A stretch of 64,000 nt of DNA from contig LUCW03001718.1 in NCBI GenBank assembly GCA_001586965.3, positions 16,161-80,160 on the forward strand, read 5' to 3'. Of this stretch, positions 14,061-26,060 are shown piece by piece; the first letter of the stretch is position 1; each line of letters begins with the position of its first letter. The position numbers and the translations under genes were made by a program. Source of the DNA: Sphaeroforma sirkka (lineage: Eukaryota > Opisthokonta > Ichthyosporea > Ichthyophonida). Below the pieces are notes generated by a model. That model was not told where the DNA came from, did not search any database, and was given only the letters and a program-made list of their open reading frames with translations.

Positions 14061-14242
14061 TGTAGTAAACACATCAAAATACGATACTAAAACCTACTGA
14101 GTCTCCCTGAGGCTCAGTGCGGTGTATTTATTCTTATATTTGATTGTCTACGTGGTCTACAAATAATTCACCACCTCGTGTGAATTAATTGTAAATTAAT
14201 TCTAACTTCACACTGATAGTGGTTTAGGGGACTTTTACCACA
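14061..14242 (-). repeat. A2 3' LTR (family A)
   Basis: A 182-bp LTR in inverse orientation (top strand TGTAGTAAAC to TTTTACCACA), preceded in element sense by the polypurine tract GCTTGAGGGGAG at 14243-14254. Confidence 0.85.
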
Positions 14243-14640
14243 CTCCCCTCAAGCTCAAGCGTCACCAGTGATTGAAGAGCTTCAAAAAATAAATGACCTC
14301 TTAAACTATTGAAAATTAAACATATATAACTAGTAGTGTAAATAAACAATATATATATATATATATATATATAAACTAATGAAATCATTCTGCTGAGTAA
14401 GTTCTGCCTTGAAACTGGTCTTTGAACCATCCCGGCTGTGCTGGTATATTTTCACCCCCCAAAAAAGCTAGGGTATCCGCTGGTATGTTTTCACCCCCCC
14501 CCATAAGCTAGGGTATCCGCTGGAGTTATACTCGCCTATAAGCTCGAGTTGTGGAATCGTCTTTCGCCTCTATACCGTGGTGAAATCTCATGAGGAGAGA
14601 CAAAACTCCGATCCGGAAGTAGATGATAGACATCTAGTAT
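14243..14640 (-). repeat. A2 3' UTR with tandem repeat
   Basis: Two copies of the family A 3' UTR unit lie at about 14445-14525 (CTAGGGTATCCGCTGG on the top strand), plus a short AT tract near 14350-14372. Same layout as after A1 pol. Confidence 0.7.
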
Positions 14641-17600
14641 TCATCAACGTAACGTTGGAATTATTGTTGTTGTGCCGCTTTCTTCTTCTGCCGAGTTTGC
14701 TCGGCTTTGTGGTATGCCGCGATGTCATTCGGATCGTCAAAAGCTTCGGCTGACTCCCAAGTTGGATCACCATCCCGCCAGCGAACCAAGTATTCTGTAT
14801 TCCCTGTGGAATCATTCTGTCTATGTCGAATGATGTAACGGAACGAGGAACTATCCTGCCACATATGATCTTCTAAAGGCTTTTTTCGGTGGCTCTTCGG
14901 TGGACTAGTCGCAAAAGTTCCACTCTAACTGGTTTACCTTTGAAAGTATCTGGAAGTGAACCATCCTTTGTGTGTCAGTTCATATCCTTGTCCCTGTCTG
15001 GCTTTGACAACGTATGGTCCAAACATTGGTCGCATTGCTTTTGGTTGTGCGACCTTCGGACCGTACCATTACCACATCCCTGGTTGAAAGGCGATAAAAT
15101 CGTAAGCATGGAGGCGGACATCTGCATGCCGTAGGCAAAGATTCATAGCTTGCGAACTGAATGGTGCTTCTTGTGTCGCCGAGATATTCGGAGGTTTCGT
15201 GGATGTCTGCCGTAGGCTGATTCACATAGCTTGCGATGGATCTCTGTGTCTTCTCTCCGCTGCTCCCAGAACCTGAGGACGATATGGTGGCGACTTTGCA
15301 TGCATCACTCCAACTTCTTGAGTTATTAATTTAACAATCTTGTTCGAAAACTCGCCTCCCTCGTCTGATTGAATTTTCCTGGGAAAACCATGTTCCCCAA
15401 ACACCTCCATAAGTTTAGATGTCACCACTTCTGCTGACTTTGTGGCCGTTGCTCTCAATATCGAGTACCCCGTTGCTATATCCAAGACGTGCAATATATA
15501 TCGATTTCCTGCTGCTGAAACTAGTGGCATTGGAATCATGTCGACTTGAATATGATCCCACGGATACTTTGCCGTTATATTAATCATCGGGTGAAATCCT
15601 TTCGTAACACCCTCTGTCCTAGACATGTGCGACAGTTTCTCCTAACTGTTTGTGCAAGTTCCAGAGCGTTAGGCCACAAATGTCCGTTCTGCTGTAGTTG
15701 AGCAACTGTATCTTCTGCTCTATGATGCCCAATCTCATGCTGACACAAGGTGAGCTGTGTGCGACGGCTTATCTCTTCCTCATCTGGAGAATCCGTCATG
15801 GCTACTTCCGAGATAGCGATCGATACTAGCCGAGACGTATCTAATGGGGTGACTTTCGATACTGAGGACGGTTCTGCATATCCCAATCGTGCTGAAAACG
15901 TCGCTGGAAGGCTGTAACCATTGCGTGGGCCTACTCTGGCAATGACTGTGTGACCCCATGGTGCCTTGCCACTCGCATACTTTCCGTATTTGAGGAAGGA
16001 GTGGGCTGTCCTTGGAACTAATACTGGGTCTCTTTGTAGAAGCGACTTGAATAACTGGAACCAAGGCTCGTGGGGCGCCCACGGTAGACACACACCGTAG
16101 CTGTGGCCCTCTCTGATCGTATCTTGCGCAACATTCTATGGATTAATCTCCATGGTGGGTTCATCCATCCGTCTATATCCTTCCAACAATGTGCAAACGC
16201 TCCACCCCTGTCATCGTCGGTGTAGTAGCGTGGCAAATGATGGTCCTGATGCGAAGCAAAGACATCGACATTATTCTCACCCATAATCCGTTGCGCTTGC
16301 TCAAAGTAGTCTGGAAAAAAGTTGCCAACATTCTGCATATAGTACCTCCGGGTCCTCAGTCTCAACAGTTCCCTCATGAAGCCTAGACCACGCGTCTGGT
16401 AACACGTTCTTTATACCCGGGATGTGCGAGATAGTAAAATTGAAAGGCGCTATGATGTGATGCCATCGTTGTAGCATCGGATTCAGCTTTAGCTGTGTGT
16501 TCATATACACCAAAGCCTTGTGATCAGTCAACACTGAAAAGCGTTGACCTTCGAGATGATCCCGGAAGTGTGTGAGACCATATACCAAGGCCAATAATTC
16601 CTTCATGGGTGTTGCGTAATTGCGCTGTGCTGCGTTGAGGGTCTTGCTGAAGAACATTAGGTATTGCTTCTTCCCTTCTATGGTCTGGAACAATGCACCT
16701 CCAATACCGTAGTCGCTTGCATCCGTTTCGAGTTGTAAAGGTACTTCGTCGACGGGAAATTTCAACACTACTGCCTCAACTATGGCTTGCTTCATGGCAT
16801 CCCAAGCTTGCTGGTGTCTCTGTTCCCACCTGTCTCCAATGATTTCCTTAGGCTTCAGTCTTACAAATTCCCGGAGTGGGGCAACTACCTCTGCAAAGTT
16901 TGGTAGGTGCTCGTGAAGAAAGTTGGCTAATCCCAAGGCCGATGCAATGTCTTTGTACTTCTTCGGGGTTGGCCAGTCAATGAGCTTGGCCTGCTTTTCA
17001 TGGCAAATATCAATTCCGGCCTTCGATACTCGCTTCCCTAGGATCATGACTTCTTTGACTGCAAAATGACATTTTGAAGGGTTTAGCTTGAAACTGTGGT
17101 ACGTCAGCCGCCGAATGACCTCTTTCACTACTCGTACGTGTTTCCTCGTAGTCATCTGTTGCTATTACGATGTCGTCCAGGTAGTGGTGTGCCGGAAGTC
17201 CTTGCAATATCACACTCAGTGTACGCTGAAACTGCTGCGTCAGTGTGTGTAGTCCAAATGGCGCTGATGTAAAGGAATACTGGCTTTTGCCATGTGTGAA
17301 ACTGAATAGATACTGAGAATCAGGGTGAATTGGGAGTCGATGGTACGCTGCGGTTAGATCCAATGTCGTGTAATATCTCTTCCCTTTGATGTTACCAATG
17401 ATGTCGTTGATACGGGGAATAATGAACTGATCCGCCGGTATTAATGCATTCACCGCTCTGAGGTCCAAACACACTCGCACTTTCTTTAGTTCTCCAGATT
17501 GAGTATACTCTGGCACGGCGAGCAAGGGTAAGTTGACGGAAGTGGCTGTATCCCTTTGAACTATGACCAAATCTTGAATCCACTTCTGCACCTGTCTATC

Positions 17601-18278
17601 TACCCATGGTATCCATTTGTCTGCTACAAAGTTCCTTACTGCCTTCCGCATCCTTGCAGCTTGATCTGGTGTCACTGGCAATCTAACTTCGCCTCCTTCC
17701 AGTCTGCACCTGTCCTTTTCTCGAATACCGTCATTGTCCCTCAGTTCCTTGTCTAGTTCCAGGCGAACACCGGTTTCCTCGGTCAAATCTGGTGGTCGTC
17801 TCAGCGGTATTGGTTCCAATAGTTTGTCTAGCTCCGTTGGATCTATGGGTGAGAATGGCGATTGAAGGCCTCCCACGTATAGCCCTAAGCCAGGCATAAG
17901 ATCCTGGCCTACGATCGCGTCGATAGCCGGTGGTAGATTCATTAGCTCGAAAGACTGTTCTGTGAGCTCTAGACCATATCGTACTGGAGTTTGTACGGTT
18001 GAGCCTATTCGCCGTGTACGAAGACTACGATCAGCTAGGTATATATAGGATCCCTCCGGAGCCGACTTAATTTGCAATCCCCAATCGTGTGCGGATGTCG
18101 AATCAATGCAACTTCTGTTTGCCCCAGAATCCACTAACGCCCTGCATGTCTTACCGTTAATCAGGATGGATATGAATACTCGATTGTCCATTGAAAGTAA
18201 TGGATCTTTGATCGATAGTATCACAGGTGTGCTAGACGGGAAAACTAAAGTTGCATCTACATCCGACACCCTTACGTC
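14641..18278 (-). pseudogene. pol: A2 pol, frameshifted and internally deleted
   Basis: From the UAG at 18281-18279 the frame stays open through protease (DSGANRS near 18130) and most of RT (YLDD at 17172-17183). An extra A near 17143 breaks it; RNase H continues at 17155-16301, then the Dam-like domain (NPPW at 16151-16162), the integrase HHCC finger (about 15760-15630) and the D-D-E core (near 15541, 15368, 15257). The part encoding the end of integrase (about 15115-15240) is scrambled and lacks several hundred bases found in A1 and A4. The chromodomain (EYLVRW, TWESAEAF) survives at about 14850-14690. Not functional as written. Confidence 0.85.
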
Positions 18279-18281
18279 CTA
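18279..18281 (-). promoter_or_regulatory. In-frame UAG between gag and pol (family A)
   Basis: The gag frame ends GSDQE-UAG and continues without a frame change as DVRVSDVD into protease. The same arrangement is seen at 5639-5641 (A1), 37793-37795 (A4) and 62229-62231 (A5). Conservation in four copies suggests readthrough as the way Pol is made. No readthrough structure was tested. Confidence 0.6.
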
Positions 18282-20358
18282 TTCCTGATCGCTGCCTATG
18301 GTTTCCCACGTTGCATCCTCTTCTAACTCACCCTGTTCGATTTCGTCTGGGTGTGCCAGTATGGAAGCAATGTGTGTGTCTGTAGGCGTGGTCTCCTCCT
18401 GCTCCGTTTGCTGGTCGTCCGAGTCTGTTAGAGCCGTAATGGTGTTGACCGCGGGCAAACTCTTATCGAAGGATACGCCTTGCTTAAATCCTCGGCCCGA
18501 GCTGGATGTGAATCCAACCCTTTTGTTCGACTGGTAGTGCTTGCAGGATGATATATGCCTGAAACTGGGTGGGGCACCCGCTCTGCACGCGTAACACGTG
18601 GTGGTCGTAGACGTGCTTGTGCGTTGTGTGCTGCCTCCTCCTGTATTCGTATTCAAATTACGATCTCGTTGTTGGGCTGGAAACTGTCTACGCCTATCCC
18701 CCCACATTCATCTGTGTCCGTACCCGTTGTCTGAGGATGGCATCGGTTTCTTGTATGTCTGGATTTAAAATGCGGAGAAGGTCTTCAGTCTCCAGGTGGT
18801 CCCAACCTATGTGGTGTTGTAGCGTGCGTTCATACGTCATATTACCTGTCAGGTCCTCGAGGGCCTGTATGAGGCAGTGATTAAGCAACCGCTTAGGAAA
18901 GTCCTTGCCCTTATCTGCTCGCTCCCAGGCTCTCTTGTGAACTTCCACAATCTTGTTCAAATGTTCCCTGGCTGACTCTACACCCTTGGTGCGGGGATTA
19001 CCCTTCGCCAACTTCTTAAAGGTAGGGTCTACGGTGGCCTTGCTCTCATGTTGACAGATTTGGTCTATGACCTGTTCCGCCGGATATACCCTCAGCTCAT
19101 TATGGTTGTCACGGAGATAGTCAATTGTGGCCTTTGCTGCCTTAAAATGTATGAGTACCTTATAGAACCAACGTACCATCCACGACTCATCTAGTCCTGA
19201 GACATGGGCGTTCTTCAGTGCCTCTTCTAGCGCCCCTCGTGTGTCTCTATCGGCTGTGCTGCTTAATTGATAACGGTCTAAAGGCCAATCGGGCCATGTC
19301 CGTGGCTCCGGAGCTCTGTTCTTCCTGATAGCTTCCAATTGAGTATTCAACGCTCCTTTCAACGTATCGATCGTGGACGTTAGTAATGTACATCTTGGGA
19401 CATCGTAGTTTCCCTGTGCTCGACAAAGTTCATCCACAAAGAAGGATATCTTCCCTTCGAGGCGTTGACACATGGCTCGGCGATGCTCGTTCCACTGCGC
19501 TGGTGTCATGATCGGCTCTCTCGCCTGTTCGTCTTTGTGCGGTCGTTTTCTGCTGCCATGAACATTACCGTCGTCGACCTCACTAGACTTGCGCTTACCG
19601 TCGTCGACGTCACTATACTTGCGCTTACCGTCGTCAACGTAACTAGCCTTGCGCATATCCTGTATCGATCGCGCGAAGTCTCGGTGCTGTCGGCTGAGTT
19701 CCCATCGTCTACGTAGTTGTTTTCGTTCGGCTTCCCTATGATAATCCCCATGTGGGTCGCTCAAATATTGCTCTAGCTGTCGGCCCCTGATTTCGTCAGA
19801 GTTTTTTTGCTGACGAGTGCCCGTGGCCCACCCTGACATATTTCTATGCCGTTGGACTTGTCGTTCATCCCCGTTGCCTGCGAGGGAATCCTGACTTGCA
19901 CTGGTAAAACTCCCCGATCGAGTTCGCTTTCGAGTGAAATCTCGTTCAGGTGCTCGGTGAAAAGGCTGCCATGAATACGGTCTATCACCCGCTGAATGAA
20001 TGCCCGAAGTACCTCGGACATTGGCTACCCTGTGTCGCTCAGCTGCTGGTTCAGCAGACTTTGAACGACTAGTATGCCTAATCACAAATTGCACCTCACT
20101 GTCTTCTGGATCTGCTCTCCCTCTTGCCGATAAGCGAGACCCGTGCCCCAACTGATGTCGCCTGCTTGCTGCCTGGCCCACGTCTTGGTCTGTCTGTTCA
20201 TGTCGCGGTTGTTCATCTCTTCGACGCGATGCTACTGTCTGGCGCGAAGAAGCTGTGCCTCCTTGGTGGGTCTGCTCGAAATCTGACAAAGATCTCTGGG
20301 TTGCTTTGCCGTCGCGACGAGTGCGTCGAGGGCTACGGGGTGTTGGACGCATAGGCAT
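18282..20358 (-). CDS. gag: A2 Gag (family A), one run-length frameshift
   Basis: Structural Gag, about 690 residues. The start at 20358 is the first ATG of a 554-residue open stretch. The N-terminal third is Arg/Ser/Gln-rich, with a KYSDVDDGKRKSSEVDDG repeat near residues 230-260. A helical capsid-like middle runs about residues 300-550 (WPDWPLDRYQL, then DYLRDNHNEL and LLNHCLIQALEDL). At about 18705 a run of six G (five in A1) shifts the frame; the rest (18707-18282) holds the knuckle C-x2-C-x9-H-x3-C near 18595-18540 and an acidic tail. This is the best family A gag in the window, and the single run-length change could be a sequencing error. Confidence 0.85.
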
Positions 20359-21221
20359 CTTGATGTTAAGACTTCGATGTATGGCTTTGTGTTGTTGATG
20401 AATAGTTGGTCCAGATTGAAGGAGTGTCGGCTATTATATAATAGTTGACTTCAGCCATTTGTGTTACACACTTTCTTCCGCCGTTCTCCTCTCGTGATAC
20501 CAAAATAGCTAATTATCATTGAATCATGTTGATGTCTACAAGGTCTGCTTGCGGGTCCCCGAAAACTCGTTGCGCTCGAATACACCTTGCTCCTTGATGA
20601 TTGCTAATCATTTTGTTTGGGTTGGTTTTGTTAATGAGTACTCTGTTTTGCTCTCCTTTGCTCTGTCTATAGGAGTAATTAAGAGTTGCTGATAGACTCG
20701 AAGCGTGTTCAATGATCAACCGCCTGTCGTGTTCTAGCGTTCTGAATGCTCCTTTAATCCAACCTTCGGACCACTGTACTCCAACATCAATCAAATCCGA
20801 GGCCTGCAGCCAGGAAGTTCAGGTCAAGGTTCCCAAGAATAACCTTGAAGCCCAAGGTAGATACATCGGTTATGAAGTTGGAAAACCAAAAACAAATTTC
20901 TCTATTCAAACCAACTTGAGTGTACTGCACGATGCTAAATAACTTGCTGTCTACAACTTGCATGTACTATTTCTTACAATTTAAGAGTCCGCTGCATCTT
21001 GACGATTCTGCAATACGATACGTGTGATAACGTTCTCCTTAGTTTTCACCAACAATCATACAAACCGTACCAGGCTATGTTGGTCATGACTACTTATCTT
21101 ACGTTGACTTCCTTTCTCTCTAGAATGGAAATTTAAGTATATATATATATCGTATATATATATACGAAAATGTATTCTGTCTTGTAACCTGGTAAATATG
21201 TTCTGCTTGTTGTGTGTTGGT

Positions 21222-21745
21222 TCGCTCTTCGGGTTCACTCGTATTAGTAGATTCTTTCTTCTATCCTCGTCGTCCACATCGTCGTTAATCCAATCTAAAT
21301 CGTTCAATTCGAATCGAGAAATCGTTCGATAAAATAAATCGTTCAATTTGATGCCGACTTTTCGTCTGCCAATTGATTGTCTTGCTCCGTTGTTATACTT
21401 TTGTTGAAAAAATATGTGAAAGCTACTGACTAATCTCATTTCTCCTAAGCTGTTCTCTGCTAATTCTTCTGCATTAACAACTTCTATGGTAAGTTCAAAA
21501 TGTAGTATTATACGTCGCCTGACACTGTGTATTCAACGTTCTCCTCCTCAGGAGGGGGACGTTGTTCATTTATTAGTCCTGTAACAGTAATCCTGAAAAA
21601 ATGACTGACTCTTAAATGAGTCATTAGTCATGTGCTGTTCTTCTAAAACCCTAAAACCCAGTTTATCAGATTATTCTGTGGAACTGTAAAACTTGTAATA
21701 AACCTAAAATAATCAAATAAATATAAGAGGAGTATTCTGACCACA
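21222..21745 (-). repeat. Family B LTR plus leader fragment inside the A2 leader
   Basis: 21501-21745 is a diverged B LTR (top strand TGTAGTATTATACG to TTCTGACCACA). 21222-21500 matches the B leader next to it (GTTCGCTCTTCGGGTTCACT). It is more diverged than the other B LTRs here and has no matching second LTR nearby, so it is an old remnant or a template-switch product. Confidence 0.7.
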
Positions 21746-21987
21746 CTTATTCAACGACGGCTTGAAAGTCGCATTGCACGATGCCTGATCTGGTGCTTTC
21801 TACTTTTGATGTACTATTTATTTCTTCTGTCAAAAGAGTCCGCTGCATCTTGACGATTCGCCTTAAACGTCGGTGATAACGTTCTCCTTAGTTTTCACCA
21901 ACAATCATACAAAAAAATACCAGGCTATGTTGGTCCTACGGCTGATTCAATTTACGTTGATTTAAAATCTCTCTAGAATAAAAATTA

Positions 21988-22028
<41 letters not shown>

Positions 22029-22049
22029 GAAAATGTATTCTGTCTTGTA

Positions 22050-22115
22050 ACATCGGTAAATATGTCTTCTAGTTGTGTGTTGGTCGGGGGTTCGATACCC
22101 CCCAGTGATATATAT
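22050..22115 (-). other. tRNA-like segment in the A2 leader
   Basis: On the - strand this ends near GGGGTATCGAACCCCC; its top-strand complement contains GGTTCGATACC, close to the pol III B-box consensus. A homologous segment sits in the A4 leader (about 36543-36605). I cannot fold a full cloverleaf, so this may be a tRNA-derived remnant or chance. Confidence 0.3.
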
Positions 22116-23018
22116 ATTTTTTCCTATATATTTTCGTGACCATCGAAGTTCGCGCATGCAACGATGGCGAAATTCGACTCCGAGATATTTTCGAAAAAAT
22201 CGATCTTCTAACCATGCCAGTCTTTTCGTCTAGCCAATTGATTATAAAAACTTGCTCCCGTAGTTGATATTTGTTGAAAATACGCAAAGTATGAAATCGC
22301 ATTTTTTTCTGTCTCAGTTTCTCCCAAACTGTGCCTAGCTCCTCTTCTTCTGCATTGCTACCTGTCTCACGCGCGCTTAATTCACGTTTCCATTCTACGA
22401 TCGCCTGACACTGTCGATTCTACATTGCTACCTGCTTTTCTTGATCACCTCTATCTGCCCTTTGTCGTCGCTGTACTCGCCCACACTCCTGAAAATCTGC
22501 CGTATCGACCTTCTCTACGCCAATTATTACGTTCTTCTATACCCCTAACTGCGATACTGCATCATGTTCGTGTTGTGTGGATTGACTAGGCCAGTCAAAA
22601 CATTGTTCAAACGTCCTATGACTGCTAATTAGTCAGTGGGAGGCCTTGATTGTCAACGACGGCCTGAAAAGTCGCATTGGAATTGAAGTATCTGGATTTT
22701 CGGACCGAAGATGGATTAAAAAAAAATCAAAAAGAAGAATGAATGGTTGTTGGGGAAATGGTCTGATGACTAATTAATCTCGAAAAAAATTTAGAAATAA
22801 AAATGCTAAAAAAATTGCATATATTACTAATCACTCCAATTTGCTCTAGATTTAAAATAATTTTAAAAAAATATGCATAAAATATATATATATATATATA
22901 TAATAAATGCAAGTGTATGCGTCAAACCGAGCAAAACGGATATATATATAATATATATATATATATATTATTATATTTTTTAAATAAAAAATTAGTAGCA
23001 TTCGACCGGATGGTCGGA

Positions 23019-23058
<40 letters not shown>

Positions 23059-23507
23059 GAAAAAAAAAAAGAAGAAATAAAATGCTCATCAGCTAAATAA
23101 AAAATGGGCACCTGTTAATTTCTGCATATATTACTAATCACTCCAATTTGCTCTAGATTTATAATAATAATAAAATCTGCATGATGTATATATATATATA
23201 TGAAAATCACGCAAACGTATCAAACCGAGCAAAATGGAAGGTGGGGATTTCTTTTCACTTATCTGTGCTCGGAAGACTTTGCTCCTGTCGTAGTTTGCAA
23301 GCTCCTTTCGGCTATCCGGTTCTGAGGGTGATCAACTCCCCTGTGCTCGGAAGACTTTGCTCCTGTCGTACTTTACAAGCTCCTTTCAGCTACCCGGTTC
23401 TGAGGGAGATCAACTCCTGTAATTCGTCAATAAAATGAACTTCTCCGTCCACTATTATCCTCGAGATAAAATCGAATAATACACCTAAAGTAACTAGTCG
23501 TAAAAAA

Positions 23508-23688
23508 TGTAGTAAACACATCAAAAATACGATACTAAAACCTACTGAGTCTCCCTGAGGCTCAGTGCGGTGTATTTATTCTTATATTTGATTGTCTACG
23601 TGGTCTACAAATAATTCACCTCGTGTGAATTAATTGTAAATTAATTCTAACTTCACACTGATAGTGGTTTAAGGGGACTTTTACCACA
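23508..23688 (-). repeat. A2 5' LTR (family A)
   Basis: A 181-bp LTR, top strand TGTAGTAAACACATC to TTTTACCACA. It abuts truncated B1 sequence at 23689. Confidence 0.85.
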
Positions 23689-26060
23689 TGAGTTGATAGG
23701 TGATCGTTGGGAGAGAGACACTTGCACAGGCGTGGCAGGCAATGAAAGACGCAGTGGTGAATGCTGTGGCGTTACACTTTCCGGTCGACGGCATTCCTCT
23801 GAACTTGGAAACCGACGCTAGCGATTACGGTTTAGGGGAGCGCTATTCAATGGGTCAACGGTAAGAAACATTACTTAATGTTCTTTAGTAAGACTCTGAA
23901 CCATGCGCAACAGAACTACGCCACACCTATGAAGGAGTTACTGGCATTGGTATATGGACTGACACATTTCAGGGAATACTTGGATGGGCAACGGTTTGCG
24001 GTCTTCACGGACCACAAGGCCCTTGTATATATGAACACACAGCTCAAGCTTAATCCGATGCTTCAGAGATGGCATCATATCATCGCGCCATTCAACTTTA
24101 CCATATCGCATATACCAGGAGAGTCAAATGTGCTCCCGGACATGTTAAGTAGAGTACACGAGGGGACAGCGGAGCAGGACGAACTCGAAATAATGTATAC
24201 AGACGGCTGGCAGTTATTCCCTAGTTACTTTGAACAAGCGCAACAACACTTTGGACCGAATGACATAGATGTATTTGCGGACCCAACCAACGCTCAGCTT
24301 CCTCGGTTCTGGACGAAGGATGATGGGGAAGGAGCGTTTGCCCACGACTGGTCGATAGTCGATGGATGGATGAACCCGCCTTGGGGAACAGATACACAGG
24401 ATGTTACGCAAGATACGAGCCGACCGACGGCGCACGGGCCACAGTATGTCTACCATGGGTACCAAGAGCACCATGGTTCGACCTGTTCAAGCAGTTATTG
24501 CAGACAGAACCGGTGCTGGTACCACGGACACACACACGTTCCTCAAGTACGCTAAGTACGCATGTGGGAAGACACCATGGGGTCATACCGTAGTAGCACG
24601 GGTGGGTCCTCCCAATGGATTCAAACTGGACCCGCTGTTTTCACAGCGACTTGGTTTTGCAGAACCAAAGCATACAAAATATGTCATGTGCTTAGACACA
24701 GCGCGAGAAATCTCAGTGGCACTGGCAGATGCAGAGGGTCAACCGGCGTTTGCACAAGCGAGTCCGGCGGAGAAACAGCGTCGTACGCAACTCACGCAAG
24801 CGCAACACGAACAAGGACATCATGGGGCGGCGGACACAGTCCAACAACTTCGTCAGAACGGTCACATTTGGCCAGGGGCACTTGAGTTAGCCACAGAAGT
24901 TAAGCGGCAATGTGGCACATGTTTGGGACAGGACACACTTCGTAAAGGTTTCCACCCGATGATTAGCATCGATGCACGCTACCCGTGGGACCATATTCAA
25001 GTGGACTACATCCCGATGCCACTGGAGTCCAGACGCAAGAACAATTATATTCTTCACGTCTTAGACATCGCCACAGGCTATTCTATCCTTCGAGCCACAC
25101 CGGACAAGACAAAGGAACCACCACGACACAGACACTCATAGAGATTTTTTGGCGAACATGGTTTCCCCGTAAAATCCAAACAGACATGGGGAAGGAGTTC
25201 ACCAACAAGTTAGTGGAGCTTCTGGTCCAGGAAGTGGGGATGCTACATAAGGTGTCTCCACCATATCGACCCCAAGTGCTGGGCGCGGCAGAACGACGTC
25301 ACAAGGAGATTACACGTTCTATTCGACAATGCTGTGAGGCAGTTCCCTTCGATGGGACGAACGCCTTCCGTTTACGATGCTATACCAGAACCTTCGGATA
25401 TCCCGTCGCCATAAGAGTGCACCGTTTAGCGTGTACTTTGGCCGCCGCCATGTTCCGTTCGCCGATTTCACGGACGAGTTACCGGATTCTCAGCCGATGA
25501 CGAATGACACCTGGGCACAACGATTAGACCAGTTACAGGACACTATATTGCCGACCCTCCACCACATTACCAAGAAGTATACAGGCAAGCTTACGACGAC
25601 ATTTGACCGCCTGCATGCTCACGACGACTTGGTACATTTCGACGAAGGAGATGTGGTCATGGTACGATCAGAAGGCCGAACAACGAAGGCTATGCGGCCA
25701 TTGTTTGGACCATATGTAGTCAAAGCTAGACACGGCCAACGCTACGAGTTAGCGAACAAGGATGGTTCCGCCCCACCAGAATTCAAGACCAAACCGGTAC
25801 TGGTGGAACTCCTCCGTTTAGTGCATAGACGCACAGACCCACCAATTAACGAAGACTTATGGACCGAAGGAGGGGTGGAGTTTCGCCATATTATCACACA
25901 TCGTACGAATGATGAGACGGGGAAATTAGAATACCTGGTGAGATGGCGAGAAGGCGAACCAACGTGGGAAACAGCAGAAGCTTTTGATGATGCCAACGAT
26001 ATATCCTACCACAAAGCTTCGCAGACACGGACACGTAAGCGCCAACGTGCACAAGTCTAA
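23689..26060 (+). pseudogene. pol: B1 pol fragment: RNase H, Dam-like, integrase, chromodomain
   Basis: RNase H (ETDASDYG near 23808-23832) has the frameshift shared by all B copies (GGTTTAGGGGAGCG). The next frame (23878-24555) includes the remaining RNase H (FTDHKALVYMN) and the Dam-like domain (DIDVFADP near 24262-24285, NPPW near 24373). Integrase follows: CGTC near 24910, D near 25004, D near 25180, E near 25288; GPY/F near 25705; chromodomain near 25880-26010 with EYLVRW and TWETAEAF. Several 1-4 base indels break the frame, for example near 24390, 24530, 25112 and 25345. It ends with the natural stop at 26060. Confidence 0.85.

Larger units (their letters stand above)
20359..23507 (-). 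other. A2 5' leader, mosaic non-coding region
   Basis: A 3.1-kb leader. It contains sequence shared with the A1 and A4 leaders, a duplicated segment (GTCCGCTGCATCTTGACGAT near 20988 and 21838), TA tracts (about 21985-22026, 22880-22900, 23023-23053, 23186-23201), and near the LTR two tandem copies of an 80-bp unit (GTGCTCGGAAGACTTTGC at about 23264 and 23343). A piece of a B element is embedded at 21222-21745. No frame here is credible as coding. Confidence 0.65.
14061..23688 (-). mobile_element. Element A2: Ty3/gypsy retrotransposon, family A
   Basis: Inverted relative to A1. The 3' LTR is at 14061-14242 and the 5' LTR at 23508-23688, with gag, in-frame UAG and pol between them and a 3.1-kb leader that itself contains a piece of a B element. 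Flanking 4-mers (GCTT left, TGAG right) do not match, so it has recombined or lost a flank. It has the cleanest family A gag but an internal deletion in integrase. Confidence 0.85.
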
